Part shown: positions 1 through 8,134 of the stretch, piece after piece | Numbering within the stretch: the first letter of the stretch is position 1 | How the letters are laid out: each line of letters begins with the position of its first letter | Assembly (NCBI RefSeq): GCF_025548555.1 | Contig: NZ_JAJLPA010000014.1 | Location: 1-64,000 of the forward strand | Direction: 5' to 3' | Origin: Sphingomonas sp. A2-49 | Lineage (GTDB): Bacteria; Pseudomonadota; Alphaproteobacteria; Sphingomonadales; Sphingomonadaceae | Length of the DNA: 64,000 nucleotides | Made by a program: the position numbers and the translations under genes | The notes under the pieces: model-generated | What the model saw: only the letters and a program-made list of their open reading frames with translations | What the model was told of the DNA's origin: nothing | The model's database searches: none

Positions 1-2
1 CC

Positions 3-1478
3 GGTTCGTCGGTCGTGCAGGTCAATACCGGCCGCGGTCGCCTCGTCACGCTGTCGCGGCCGATGAGCGACGTGTTCGTCGCGGACGAGAACGTCGCCGA
101 CGTCCAGGTCCGTTCGCCGACCCAGCTCTACATCTTCGGCAAGAAGACGGGCGAGACGACGATCTCCGCCACCACCAAGGGTGGCGCGGTCGTCTATGCG
201 ACCACCGTCCGCGTCGGCAACAACCTCGATTCGATCGCCGCGATGCTCCAGCTCGCGATGCCCGATGCGCAGCTGACCGCGACGCCGATGAACGGCCTCG
301 TGCTGCTGACCGGCACCGTCGCGGGTCCGGGCGACGCCGCGGAAGCGGAACGGCTGGTCCAGGCCTATGTCGGCGATGCGACCAAGGTCCTGTCGCGCGT
401 CCGCACCGCGACCCCGCTCCAGGTCAACCTCCAGGTCCGCATCGCGGAAGTCAGCCGCGGCTTCGCCAAGAACATCGGCGTCAACCTCCAGTCGTTCGAC
501 AATTCGGGCGGGTTCAAGTTCGGCATCGGCCAGGGTCGCGCGGCGACGCTGTACACGCCGGGCGGCGGCCTGTTCGTCGGTGGCAACCAGGCACCGACCG
601 GCAACAACAGCGGCCTTGCCACCGCCGGTGCGACCACGCTCGGCCTCGCCGGCAAGTTGCTCGGCCTCAACCTCTTGAGCGCGATCGATCTCGGCGAGAC
701 GACCGGACAGGTGACGACGCTCGCCAATCCCAACCTCACCGCGCTGTCGGGCGAGACCGCGACCTTCCTGGCCGGCGGCGAGATCCCGATCCCGATCGCA
801 CAGGGCCTCGGCGCGGTGTCGGTCGACTACAAGCAATATGGCGTCAGCCTCGCCTATACGCCGACCGTGCTGTCCGACGGCCGCATCTCGCTGCGCGTCC
901 GGCCGGAGGTGTCGCAGCTCGACTATTCGAACGCGGTGACGCTGAACGGCACGCGCGTGCCCGGCATCACCAGCCGGCGTGCGGAAACGACGCTGGAACT
1001 GGGCTCGGGCCAGAGCATGATGATCGGCGGGCTGCTCCAGAACAGCCACAACAACAACATCCAGAAGACGCCCTTCCTCGGCGACCTGCCGATCCTCGGC
1101 GCGCTGTTCCGCTCGAACGGCTTCCAGCGCAACGAGACCGAGCTGGTCATCATCATCACCCCCTATCTGGTGAAGCCGGTGAACAGCCCGTCGCAGATCG
1201 CGCTGCCGTCCGACGGCTATCGCGCGCCGGGCGACGCGGCGCGCATCCTGCTCGGCGAGCTCGGCAACGGTGGCGGGGGCCCGCGCCCGGTCCCGGTCGC
1301 CGCGCCCGGCGGTCCCGGTCCCGATCCCGCGATCGGCGCCGCCGCACCGGTGCCGGTGACCGGCCGTGCGGCGGCCCTGCCCGTCCAGCCGCGCCGCGAA
1401 GGCCCGGTCGTTGCCGCCGATACCCGTGCGACGCCCAGAAAGACCGGCGCGGCGCCCGCCCCCGGCTTCTCCAACTGA
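3..1478 (+). CDS. cpaC: Tad pilus secretin CpaC/RcpA (5' end cut by window)
   Basis: Outer-membrane secretin of the Flp/Tad pilus; its oligomer forms the channel through which the pilus fibre leaves the cell. The frame is open to the left edge, so the signal peptide and true start are missing and 491 residues are visible. The N-terminal part (about residues 5-75) looks like the pilus-formation N-terminal domain, followed by a BON-like segment to about 140. The secretin domain spans roughly 220-390 and ends in VIIITPYLVKP. A Pro/Ala/Gly-rich tail of about 90 residues follows. It is the first visible gene of a co-directional tad block. Family assignment is firm; the exact N-terminus cannot be given. 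Confidence 0.95.
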   Translation, partial: GSSVVQVNTGRGRLVTLSRPMSDVFVADENVADVQVRSPTQLYIFGKKTGETTISATTKGGAVVYATTVRVGNNLDSIAAMLQLAMPDAQLTATPMNGLVLLTGTVAGPGDAAEAERLVQAYVGDATKVLSRVRTATPLQVNLQVRIAEVSRGFAKNIGVNLQSFDNSGGFKFGIGQGRAATLYTPGGGLFVGGNQAPTGNNSGLATAGATTLGLAGKLLGLNLLSAIDLGETTGQVTTLANPNLTALSGETATFLAGGEIPIPIAQGLGAVSVDYKQYGVSLAYTPTVLSDGRISLRVRPEVSQLDYSNAVTLNGTRVPGITSRRAETTLELGSGQSMMIGGLLQNSHNNNIQKTPFLGDLPILGALFRSNGFQRNETELVIIITPYLVKPVNSPSQIALPSDGYRAPGDAARILLGELGNGGGGPRPVPVAAPGGPGPDPAIGAAAPVPVTGRAAALPVQPRREGPVVAADTRATPRKTGAAPAPGFSN

Positions 1479-1516
1479 TGCTGCCCGCGCCGCCTGCGCA
1501 AAAGGACATGGCTCCG

Positions 1517-2155
1517 ATGACCAAGCGTTCGAACCTCCTCGCCCGTCTCGCACCCCTCGCGCTGCCGGCCCTGTTGCTCGGCGGGTGCATGGGCACCGAG
1601 AACCACGGCATCGAATCCGTCCACCAGCCGGTGGTGTCGCGCAGCGACTATGCGCTCGACCTCGCCACCGCGGGCGGGCGGCTCGCCGCGGGCGAGCGTC
1701 GCCGGCTGGCGGGCTGGATGAACACGATGCACCTCGGCTTCGGCGACCGCGTCGCGATCGACGACCCGGGCTATGGCGCCGCGCCCGCGCACGACGAAGT
1801 GGCGGGCCTCGTCGCCAGCTATGGCCTGTTGCTGTCGGAGGAACGGCCGGTGACCAACGCCCCGGTGACCCCCGGCACGCTGCGGATCGTCGTCAGCCGG
1901 ATGCGCGCGAGCGTCCCCGGCTGCCCCGACTGGAGCCGCGACGGCAGCCACGAAGTCGATGCCAACACCTCGTCCAACTACGGGTGCGCGACCAACACCA
2001 ACCTCGCCGCGATGATCGCGCGGCCGAGCGATCTGATCCGCGGCACCGATCCCGACACGATCGCCGACACCGCGGTCAACACCAAGGCGATCGAGGCGTA
2101 TCGCAAGAAGCCCGCGACGGGTGCGGGCGCGCTGGCATCCGCGGGAGGCAAGTGA
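1517..2155 (+). CDS. cpaD: Tad pilus assembly lipoprotein CpaD
   Basis: Predicted outer-membrane-associated lipoprotein of the Tad pilus, thought to help the CpaC secretin. The 212-residue product begins with a basic n-region and hydrophobic stretch ending in a lipobox LLLGGC, with the lipidated Cys at 24. Later sequence with YGCATNTNLAAMIARPSDLIRG is typical of the CpaD family. An in-frame ATG at 1478 overlaps the cpaC stop (ATGA), and another lies at 1508. I chose 1517 because AAAGGA at 1501-1506 is then about 10 bases away and the signal peptide begins cleanly. It sits between cpaC and cpaE, as in Caulobacter. Confidence 0.9.
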   Translation: MTKRSNLLARLAPLALPALLLGGCMGTENHGIESVHQPVVSRSDYALDLATAGGRLAAGERRRLAGWMNTMHLGFGDRVAIDDPGYGAAPAHDEVAGLVASYGLLLSEERPVTNAPVTPGTLRIVVSRMRASVPGCPDWSRDGSHEVDANTSSNYGCATNTNLAAMIARPSDLIRGTDPDTIADTAVNTKAIEAYRKKPATGAGALASAGGK

Positions 2156-2156
2156 G

Positions 2157-3446
2157 ATGAACGCACCCTGGAAGCCCGCCGGCGTCGGCCACCGCGAGCC
2201 CTTCGCCGCCTATGTCTGCGACGACACCACGGTCGAGACCCTGCGCCCCATCGCCGCCGAGCTCGGCTGGTCGGTCGACAAGGTCAACAAGGGCGGACTG
2301 CGCAACGCGGTCCAGTCGCTGTCGGTATCCGCCAGTCCGCAGATCCTGTTCGTCGACCTCGCCGAATCGGGCGATCCGCTGAACGACATCAACGCGCTCG
2401 CCGAAGTCTGCGAACCCGGCACGGTGGTGATCGCCGCCGGTCAGGTCAACGACGTGCGCCTCTATCGCGACCTCGTCGCGAGCGGCATCCAGGATTACCT
2501 GCTCAAACCGCTGCATCCCGATGCGTTGCGCGAGGCGTTCGGCCATGCGCAGGCGATGCTCAACGCGCCCAAGGTGGCGGAGGCGGTGGTCGACCGGCCG
2601 CATTGCGCGATCGCGGTGATCGGCACGCGCGGCGGCGTCGGTGCATCGACGATCGCGACCTCGCTCGCCTGGCTGCTCAGCGAGAAGGAGAAGCGATCGA
2701 CCGCGCTCCTCGACCTCGACGTGCATTTCGGCACCGGCGCGCTCACGCTCGACCTCGAACCGGGCCGGGGCCTCACCGATGCGATCGAGAACCCCAGCCG
2801 CATCGACGGCCTGTTCATCGAACGTGCGATGGTGAAGGCGACCGAAAAGCTCGCCGTGCTGTCCGCCGAGGCGCCGATCAACACGCCGCTGATGAGCGAC
2901 GGCGGCGCCTTCTACCAGTTGCAGGAAGAGATGCGCGCCGCATTCGAGGCGACCGTGGTCGACCTGCCGCGCGGCATGCTGGTCCAGCATCCGCACCTCA
3001 TCAGCGAGATCCAGGCCGCGGTGGTGGTCACCGAATTGACGCTCGCCGCCGCGCGTGACACGATCCGCATCCTGTCCTGGCTGAAGAGCAACGCACCGCA
3101 GACGCAGGTCACCGTGGTGGCGAACCGCATGCACGCCAGCGGCCAGCTGGAGATCAACCGCAAGGATTTCGAAGGATCGATCGAGCGCAAGATCGATTAC
3201 GTCATCCCCTTCGACCAGAAGCTCGCGGCCCAGGCGGCGAAGCTCGGCAAACCGCTGGCGGAGGCGGGCAAGAATTCGAAGACGGTCGCACCGATCCTCG
3301 ATCTCGCGCGCCAGGTGCTCAGCATCGGCGAGGATCTGGTCGTCGGCAAGGACGGCACCGGCAAGGGCGGCAAGGCGGGCAAGCCCAAGGGCAAGTCGCT
3401 GATCGGCGGCTTCCAGGCGCTGCTGCCCAGGCGCGCCGCCAAGTAA
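2157..3446 (+). CDS. cpaE: Tad pilus localisation/assembly ATPase-like protein CpaE (TadZ)
   Basis: ParA/MinD-superfamily protein that positions the Tad machine in the cell (CpaE/TadZ). The 429-residue product has a degenerate receiver-like domain (about residues 15-135) and then the P-loop domain. The deviant Walker A reads RGGVGAST from Arg158: the usual signature Lys is Arg and the second Lys is Ala, as in other CpaE proteins, so ATP turnover may be weak. A Gly/Lys-rich tail ends the protein. The start is ATG 2157, one base after the cpaD stop, with GGGAGG at 2143-2148; an in-frame start at 2121 would lie inside cpaD. The next gene is tadB, not the expected cpaF ATPase. Confidence 0.93.
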   Translation: MNAPWKPAGVGHREPFAAYVCDDTTVETLRPIAAELGWSVDKVNKGGLRNAVQSLSVSASPQILFVDLAESGDPLNDINALAEVCEPGTVVIAAGQVNDVRLYRDLVASGIQDYLLKPLHPDALREAFGHAQAMLNAPKVAEAVVDRPHCAIAVIGTRGGVGASTIATSLAWLLSEKEKRSTALLDLDVHFGTGALTLDLEPGRGLTDAIENPSRIDGLFIERAMVKATEKLAVLSAEAPINTPLMSDGGAFYQLQEEMRAAFEATVVDLPRGMLVQHPHLISEIQAAVVVTELTLAAARDTIRILSWLKSNAPQTQVTVVANRMHASGQLEINRKDFEGSIERKIDYVIPFDQKLAAQAAKLGKPLAEAGKNSKTVAPILDLARQVLSIGEDLVVGKDGTGKGGKAGKPKGKSLIGGFQALLPRRAAK

Positions 3447-3450
3447 CCAC

Positions 3451-3467
3451 CGCCGCCCGACGGCGGC
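3451..3467 (+). other. short hairpin between cpaE and tadB
   Basis: CCGCCG (3451-3456) and CGGCGG (3462-3467) form a 6-bp stem with a 5-base loop, just after the cpaE stop and without a T-run. It lies where cpaF normally sits. It might trim or attenuate the operon mRNA; short GC hairpins are common in this DNA, so confidence is low. Confidence 0.3.
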
Positions 3468-3496
3468 CAAGCGAACCGGAGGCGAAAAGCGCCGCG

Positions 3497-4471
3497 ATGG
3501 ATCTGTTCCCCCTCCTGATGATCGGCCTCGGCGGGCTCGTCGTGCTCGGCCTCGTCCTGTTCGCGTTCGCCGGCCCCTCGCCGCAGCGCGCCCAGACCCG
3601 CCGGATCGCGGCGCTCCGCGAACGGCACGGCGACGGCGCGACCGTCGTCGATGCGCAGATGCGCCGCATCGCCGCGGGGCGCGTCCAGACGAAGACCGAC
3701 GTCGCCTTCGGCCGGTTGCTGCCCAACCCGGCACAGCTCGCCAAGCGGCTGGCGATGACCGGCAAGGACTGGACCGTCGGCCAGTACGGCATGGTCAGCG
3801 CGGGCCTGATCGTCGTCGTCGGCGGGCTGCTGCTCATGAAGGGCGCACCCGTCCTGCTCGCGCTGCTGGCGGGCGTCGCGGTCGGCGCCGGGCTGCCGCA
3901 CAAGCTGGTCGGCTATTTCATCAAGCGCCGCGTCACCAGGTTCACGACGAAATTCCCCGACGCGATCGAACTGCTCGTCCGCGGCCTGCGCTCCGGCCTG
4001 CCCGTCACCGAAACGGTGGGCATCATCGGCGCCGAGGTCGAGGGGCCGGTCGGCGAGGAATTCCGCATGATCTCCGACAAGATGAAGATCGGCAAGTCGA
4101 TGGACGCGGCGTTGCAGGACACCGCCGACCGGCTCGGCACGCCGGAGTTCCAGTTCTTCGTCATCACCATCGCGATCCAGCGCGAAACCGGCGGCAACCT
4201 TGCCGAAACGCTCGCCAACCTCGCCACGGTGCTGCGCCAGCGCGCGCAGATGAAGCTGAAGATCAAGGCGATGTCGTCCGAATCGAAGGCGTCGGCCTAT
4301 ATCGTCGGATCGCTGCCGTTCATCGTCTTCTCGATGATCTGGGTCATCAACCAGGGCTATATGGCGAACTTCTTCGTCGATCCGCGCCTCATCATCACTG
4401 GCATCGGCGGGCTCGTCTGGATGGGCATCGGCGTCTTCATCATGGCCAAGATGGTCAGCTTCGAAATCTGA
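3497..4471 (+). CDS. tadB: Tad pilus inner-membrane platform protein TadB/CpaG
   Basis: Polytopic inner-membrane protein of the Tad assembly platform, which works with TadC and the CpaF/TadA motor to push pilin out of the membrane. The 324-residue product has an N-terminal membrane segment (about 5-27), a central hydrophobic pair (about 98-140), a type II secretion F domain around 165-285 with PDAIELLVRGLRSGLPVTE, and two C-terminal membrane segments (about 265-322). It lies 50 bases after cpaE and 15 bases before tadC, so the three are probably co-transcribed. The usual upstream cpaF/tadA gene is absent here. Confidence 0.93.
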   Translation: MDLFPLLMIGLGGLVVLGLVLFAFAGPSPQRAQTRRIAALRERHGDGATVVDAQMRRIAAGRVQTKTDVAFGRLLPNPAQLAKRLAMTGKDWTVGQYGMVSAGLIVVVGGLLLMKGAPVLLALLAGVAVGAGLPHKLVGYFIKRRVTRFTTKFPDAIELLVRGLRSGLPVTETVGIIGAEVEGPVGEEFRMISDKMKIGKSMDAALQDTADRLGTPEFQFFVITIAIQRETGGNLAETLANLATVLRQRAQMKLKIKAMSSESKASAYIVGSLPFIVFSMIWVINQGYMANFFVDPRLIITGIGGLVWMGIGVFIMAKMVSFEI

Positions 4472-4486
4472 TCGGGTAGATACGAC

Positions 4487-5467
4487 ATGCAGTCTTCCGG
4501 ACCGACGTTGATGGGCATCGACGTATTGTGGGTCGCGACGATCCTGTCGGGCGTCGCCGCCTTCGCCGTGATGGTCGCCATCTATGCCGTGACCACGGTC
4601 GGCGATCCCATGAGCAAGCGCGTGAAGGCGCTGAACGACCGCCGCGAGCAGCTGAAGGCGGGCATCACCGCCTCGACCAAGCGCCGCGCCAAGCTGGTGC
4701 AGCGCAACGACACCACCGACCGCATGCGCAGCCTGCTGTCGTCGCTCAAGGTGTTGCAGGACAGCCAGGTCAAGGACGCGCAGGTCAAGCTGATGCAGGC
4801 CGGCATCCGGTCCAAGGAATGGGCGGTCGGCGTGATCTTCGGGCGTCTCGCGCTGCCGATCGTGTTCGGCGGCCTGATGGTGCTGATCGTCTACGGCCTC
4901 GACTATTTCCCGGCCTGGTCGGCGCTGAAGCGCTACGGCCTCGTCGCGGTCACGTTCATCCTTGCGTACAAGGCGCCGGACATCTTCCTCAAGAACAAGA
5001 TCACCAAGCGCAGCCATGCGATCCGCAAGGGTCTGCCCGATGCGCTCGACCTGCTGGTGATCTGCGCCGAGGCGGGGCTGACCGTCGACGCCGCCTTCCA
5101 CCGCGTCGCCAAGGAACTGGGGCGCGCCTATCCGGAACTGGGCGACGAGTTCACCCTGACCGCGATCGAGCTGGGCTTTCTCACCGAACGGCGCCAGGCG
5201 TTCGAGAACCTCGCCACCCGCGTCGATCTCGATGCGGTGAAGGGCGTCGTCACGACGATGATCCAGACCGAGAAATACGGCACCCCCCTCGCCTCCGCGC
5301 TGCGCGTGCTGTCGGGTGAATTCCGTAACGAACGGATGATGCGCGCCGAGGAAAAGGCCGCGCGGCTTCCGGCGATCATGACCATCCCGCTGATCCTGTT
5401 CATCCTGCCGACGCTGTTCATCGTCATCCTCGGCCCGGCGGCCTGTTCGATCAGCGACGCGTTCTGA
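4487..5467 (+). CDS. tadC: Tad pilus inner-membrane platform protein TadC/CpaH
   Basis: Second F-domain platform protein of the Tad pilus, partner of TadB. The 326-residue product has membrane segments near residues 10-33, 108-128, 138-158 and 298-320, and an F domain at about 175-300 (LPDALDLLVICAEAGLTVDA). It starts 15 bases after tadB. An in-frame ATG at 4511 is an alternative start. A strong palindromic hairpin follows the stop, so this is probably the last gene of the transcript; the TPR and pseudopilin genes often found in tad loci are not in this window. Confidence 0.93.
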   Translation: MQSSGPTLMGIDVLWVATILSGVAAFAVMVAIYAVTTVGDPMSKRVKALNDRREQLKAGITASTKRRAKLVQRNDTTDRMRSLLSSLKVLQDSQVKDAQVKLMQAGIRSKEWAVGVIFGRLALPIVFGGLMVLIVYGLDYFPAWSALKRYGLVAVTFILAYKAPDIFLKNKITKRSHAIRKGLPDALDLLVICAEAGLTVDAAFHRVAKELGRAYPELGDEFTLTAIELGFLTERRQAFENLATRVDLDAVKGVVTTMIQTEKYGTPLASALRVLSGEFRNERMMRAEEKAARLPAIMTIPLILFILPTLFIVILGPAACSISDAF

Positions 5468-5476
5468 ACCGATCCT

Positions 5477-5507
5477 CGCGGATCGCGGCGTCGGGCCGCG
5501 ATCCGCG
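5477..5507 (+). terminator. perfect 12-bp hairpin after tadC
   Basis: CGCGGATCGCGG (5477-5488) pairs perfectly with CCGCGATCCGCG (5496-5507) across a 7-base loop, 9 bases after the tadC stop. There is no T-run, so it is a processing or Rho-assisted end rather than a textbook intrinsic terminator. Confidence 0.6.
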
Positions 5508-5516
5508 GGCATGATG

Positions 5517-5541
5517 TGAACCAACGCCCACCGCCATCGTT
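5517..5541 (+). promoter_or_regulatory. weak EcfG-type promoter candidate
   Basis: TGAAC (5517-5521), 16 bases, CGTT (5538-5541) matches the alphaproteobacterial general-stress promoter GGAAC-N16/17-CGTT with one mismatch in the first base. It ends 28 bases before the ATG of the 136-residue membrane protein at 5570. Confidence 0.35.
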
Positions 5542-5569
5542 ATGCCCCCGTAACAGGAGGGCTCCTACG

Positions 5570-5980
5570 ATGCTGTTCACGACGACCACGCAATTCGCCG
5601 CACTGGCGCTGTGCCTGATCGCAGGCTGGTTCTTCGGCCTCGCCAGCAGCAGCGGCGGCCGCAAGTGGAAGACGCGCTACGCCGCGGAGCGCGAGGCGCA
5701 TGCCGGCTATCGCAAGCAGGGCGACACCGCGCTCGCCGACGCAAACCGCCGCATCGCCGACCTCGAACGCGACAACGCGCGGCTGGCGAAAGCCGCCGAG
5801 GTGGTGCCGGTCGCGGCAGCCCCGGTCGCCGCTGCCCCGGTCGCCACCGCCCCCGTCGCCGCCGCGCCGACGCTGACCGAGCGGTTCACCGGCCGCCCGG
5901 CCGCCCGTGCGGCGCGACCGGCTTATCCAGCCGACAGCCGGCCCGGCTGGTTCGACTTCGGCAACCGCCCCCGCGTCTGA
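5570..5980 (+). CDS. small membrane-anchored hypothetical protein with coiled coil
   Basis: Family not recognised. The 136-residue product has one N-terminal membrane segment (about residues 8-27), a charged helical stretch rich in Arg, Glu and Ala (about 32-78) that looks like a coiled coil, then an Ala/Pro/Val repeat (several APVA units, about 82-103) and a Gly/Arg tail. This suggests an inner-membrane anchor with a periplasmic or cytoplasmic stalk. ATG 5570 is fixed by AGGAGG at 5555-5560, 9 bases upstream; a longer frame from 5516 lacks such a site. It follows the tad block but is separated by a hairpin, so it is probably its own unit. Confidence 0.75.
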   Translation: MLFTTTTQFAALALCLIAGWFFGLASSSGGRKWKTRYAAEREAHAGYRKQGDTALADANRRIADLERDNARLAKAAEVVPVAAAPVAAAPVATAPVAAAPTLTERFTGRPAARAARPAYPADSRPGWFDFGNRPRV

Positions 5981-5988
5981 CCCGCACT

Positions 5989-6011
5989 GCCGCCTCCCGA
6001 TCGGGGGCGGC
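5989..6011 (+). terminator. GC hairpin after the 5570 gene
   Basis: A near-perfect palindrome centred at 6000 (GCCGCCTCCCGA / TCGGGGGCGGC, one-base bulge) lies 9 bases after the stop. There is no T-run, so it is only a possible terminator. Confidence 0.4.
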
Positions 6012-6080
6012 GGGGCGGACGGACGATTAATCGCCCGTCGGTTGCTCGACTTGCGTCGCCCGAGCCGTCACATTGGCGCG

Positions 6081-7730
6081 ATGGAGAGACCCACACGTAC
6101 CGGCGGCCGCATCCTGGTCGACCAGCTGCTCGCCCAGGGTTGCGAGCGCATCTTCACCGTTCCGGGGGAAAGCTTCCTCGCGGTGCTCGACGCGCTGCAC
6201 GACACGCCCGCGATCCGGACCGTCGTCTGTCGCCAGGAAGGCGGCGCGGCGTTCATGGCCTGTGCCGAGGGCACGCTGACGCACCGCCCCGGCATCGCCT
6301 TCGTCACCCGCGGGCCGGGCGCGACCAACGCGTCGATCGGCGTGCACGTCGCACGGCAGGATTCGCAGCCGATGATCCTGTTCATCGGCGACGTCGATCG
6401 CGGCACGCGCGACCGCGAGGCGTTTCAGGAGGTCGATTTCCAGGCGATGTTCGCGCCGCTTGCCAAATGGGCGGCGCGGATCGACGATGCCGCGCGCATC
6501 CCCGAATATGTCGCGCGCGCCTATGCCGTCGCGATGAACGGCCGCCCCGGCCCCGTGGTCCTCGCCCTGCCCGAGGACATGCTGCTCGACGCGGTGGTCG
6601 CCGTCGATCGCCCGCTGGTCGAGCGCATGGCGCAGGCGTGCGACGATGCGGCGATGGACCGGCTGGCGGACATGCTCGCGACCGCCGAACGGCCGCTGGC
6701 GATCGTCGGCGGCGCCGGCTGGAACGGCCTCGCGGCGGACGATTTCGCCGCCTGGGCCGACCGTACCGGCGTACCCGTGGCCGCCGCCTTCCGGCGCCAG
6801 GACGCGATCCCCAACGCCTGCCCCAGCTATGCGGGCAACCTCGGCTACGGCCCCAACCCGAAACTCGTCGACCGGGTGAAGGCCGCCGACCTGCTGATCG
6901 TCGCGGGGCCACGCCTCGGCGAGGCGACGACCGACGGCTATGCGCTCGTCACCCCCGACCATCCCGGCCAGCGGCTGGTCCACGTCCACCCCGATCCCGA
7001 CGAGCTCGGCCGGACCTATCGCACCGACCTCGCCATCTGCGCCGGCATGGCCGATTTCGCCGAGGCGCTCGCCGCGATCGACGGCCCTCCGCATGCGGGT
7101 GGTGCGGATGCGCATGCGGACTGGCGCGCCTGGTCGACGCCGATCGCGCGCGTCGGGGTCGCCATGGACCTCGGCCCGTGCGTCGCGGCGATGCGCGAGA
7201 CGCTGCCCGCCGACACGATCATCTGCAATGGCGCAGGCAATTACAGCGGCTGGTGGCACCGCTATTGGCCCTATGCCGCCCCCGGCACGCAGCTCGCGCC
7301 GACCGCGGGCGCGATGGGCTATGGCCTGCCCGCGGCGATCGCCGCGGCGCTGCGCCATCCCGACCGCCAGGTGGTGGCACTCGCCGGCGACGGCTGTTTC
7401 CTGATGAACGGACAGGAGCTCGCGACCGCGGTCCAGCACGACGCGTCGCTGCTCGTGCTGGTGATCGACAATGGCGGTTACGGCACGATCCGCATGCACC
7501 AGGAGCGCGAATTCCCCGGCCGCGTGACAGGAACGGCGCTCGCCAACCCCGACTTCGCCGCGCTCGCCCGCGCCTTCGGATGCTGGGCGGAAACGGTCGA
7601 GCGGACCGAGGACTTCGCCCCCGCGCTCGCCCGTGCGCAGGACCGGCGCGGCGTCCGGCTGCTGCACCTCCGGACGGACATCGAGGTCATTACGGCCGGC
7701 ACGACATTGACGGCGATCGCGGCGCGCTGA
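6081..7730 (+). CDS. thiamine-pyrophosphate-dependent enzyme, acetolactate-synthase-like
   Basis: Member of the acetolactate synthase/benzoylformate decarboxylase superfamily; the substrate cannot be read from sequence. The 549-residue product has the three-domain layout of these enzymes: N-terminal PYR domain with the catalytic Glu53 in CRQEGGAA, a central domain, and a C-terminal PP domain with the Mg/TPP motif starting GDG at 436-438 and ending at Asn464. No regulatory small subunit (IlvH) or isoleucine/valine pathway gene is nearby, so a biosynthetic IlvB role is unlikely. I chose ATG 6081 because the protein then starts, as relatives do, shortly before the PYR domain. It is a single-gene unit ending in a strong palindrome. 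Confidence 0.88.
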   Translation: MERPTRTGGRILVDQLLAQGCERIFTVPGESFLAVLDALHDTPAIRTVVCRQEGGAAFMACAEGTLTHRPGIAFVTRGPGATNASIGVHVARQDSQPMILFIGDVDRGTRDREAFQEVDFQAMFAPLAKWAARIDDAARIPEYVARAYAVAMNGRPGPVVLALPEDMLLDAVVAVDRPLVERMAQACDDAAMDRLADMLATAERPLAIVGGAGWNGLAADDFAAWADRTGVPVAAAFRRQDAIPNACPSYAGNLGYGPNPKLVDRVKAADLLIVAGPRLGEATTDGYALVTPDHPGQRLVHVHPDPDELGRTYRTDLAICAGMADFAEALAAIDGPPHAGGADAHADWRAWSTPIARVGVAMDLGPCVAAMRETLPADTIICNGAGNYSGWWHRYWPYAAPGTQLAPTAGAMGYGLPAAIAAALRHPDRQVVALAGDGCFLMNGQELATAVQHDASLLVLVIDNGGYGTIRMHQEREFPGRVTGTALANPDFAALARAFGCWAETVERTEDFAPALARAQDRRGVRLLHLRTDIEVITAGTTLTAIAAR

Positions 7731-7746
7731 CGCCGCGATCGCCGTC
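7709..7746. terminator. perfect 16-bp bidirectional hairpin overlapping a stop codon
   Basis: The 16 bases at 7709-7724 (GACGGCGATCGCGGCG) are exactly complementary to 7731-7746, with a 6-base loop holding the TGA (7728-7730) of the TPP enzyme gene. It lies between convergent genes (the next one ends at 7755 on the minus strand) and probably terminates both. There is no clear T-run. Confidence 0.7.
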
Positions 7747-7754
7747 ATCGCCCG

Positions 7755-8039
7755 TCAGCGAAGCTTTTCGCTGCCGTTGACCAGCGCGGCCTTCTGGTCG
7801 TCGGTCATCGCGGCGGCATTGACGTCGGCGTCGTCGATCGCGTCGGCCTGCTGGTCGCCGCTCTTGCGCACCTGCGTGGCCTGCGCCTCGAGATTGTCGG
7901 CGGTCGCTTCCATCGCATCGGCGCGGTTGTCCGCCGCGGCCTCGACCTGGCTGCCCAGCTTGTCGTCGCCCTTGCCGCCGCAGGCGGTCAATGCCAGCGC
8001 CATCGCGCCCAGTGCCACGGCACCCATCGTCTTGTTCAT
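7755..8039 (-). CDS. small putative lipoprotein
   Basis: Family not recognised beyond being a short lipoprotein. The 94-residue product has a classical signal with lipobox LTAC (lipidated Cys20), then a Gly/Lys/Asp linker and a soluble, Ala/Asp/Gln-rich helical tail (about 28-94) without further Cys. It ends between the TPP gene terminator and csbD, on the same strand as csbD but separated from it by a terminator hairpin, so it is probably transcribed alone. Start ATG 8039 is chosen because the signal peptide begins there; the same frame runs open further upstream through the csbD region as a GC artefact. Confidence 0.75.
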   Translation of the reverse strand: MNKTMGAVALGAMALALTACGGKGDDKLGSQVEAAADNRADAMEATADNLEAQATQVRKSGDQQADAIDDADVNAAAMTDDQKAALVNGSEKLR

Positions 8040-8082
8040 GTCGTCTTCCCCTGTTTCCCGGCGGCACGCGCCGCCATACGGA

Positions 8083-8114
8083 AAGGGCCGCCCCGCTTCC
8101 CCGGGACGGCCCTT
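8083..8114 (-). terminator. intrinsic terminator of csbD
   Basis: On the minus strand AAGGGCCG pairs with CGGCCCTT, extended inward by a mismatch and four more pairs, and the 3' arm runs into TTTCC. It lies 21 bases after the csbD stop. Confidence 0.75.
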
Positions 8115-8134
8115 CCTGTCACTAAAGCCTTGGC

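Noticed and set aside
3197-5524. 775-codon open frame on the minus strand
   Set aside because: Antisense to cpaE, tadB and tadC; composition is His/Asp/Arg-rich without protein-like hydrophobic pattern.
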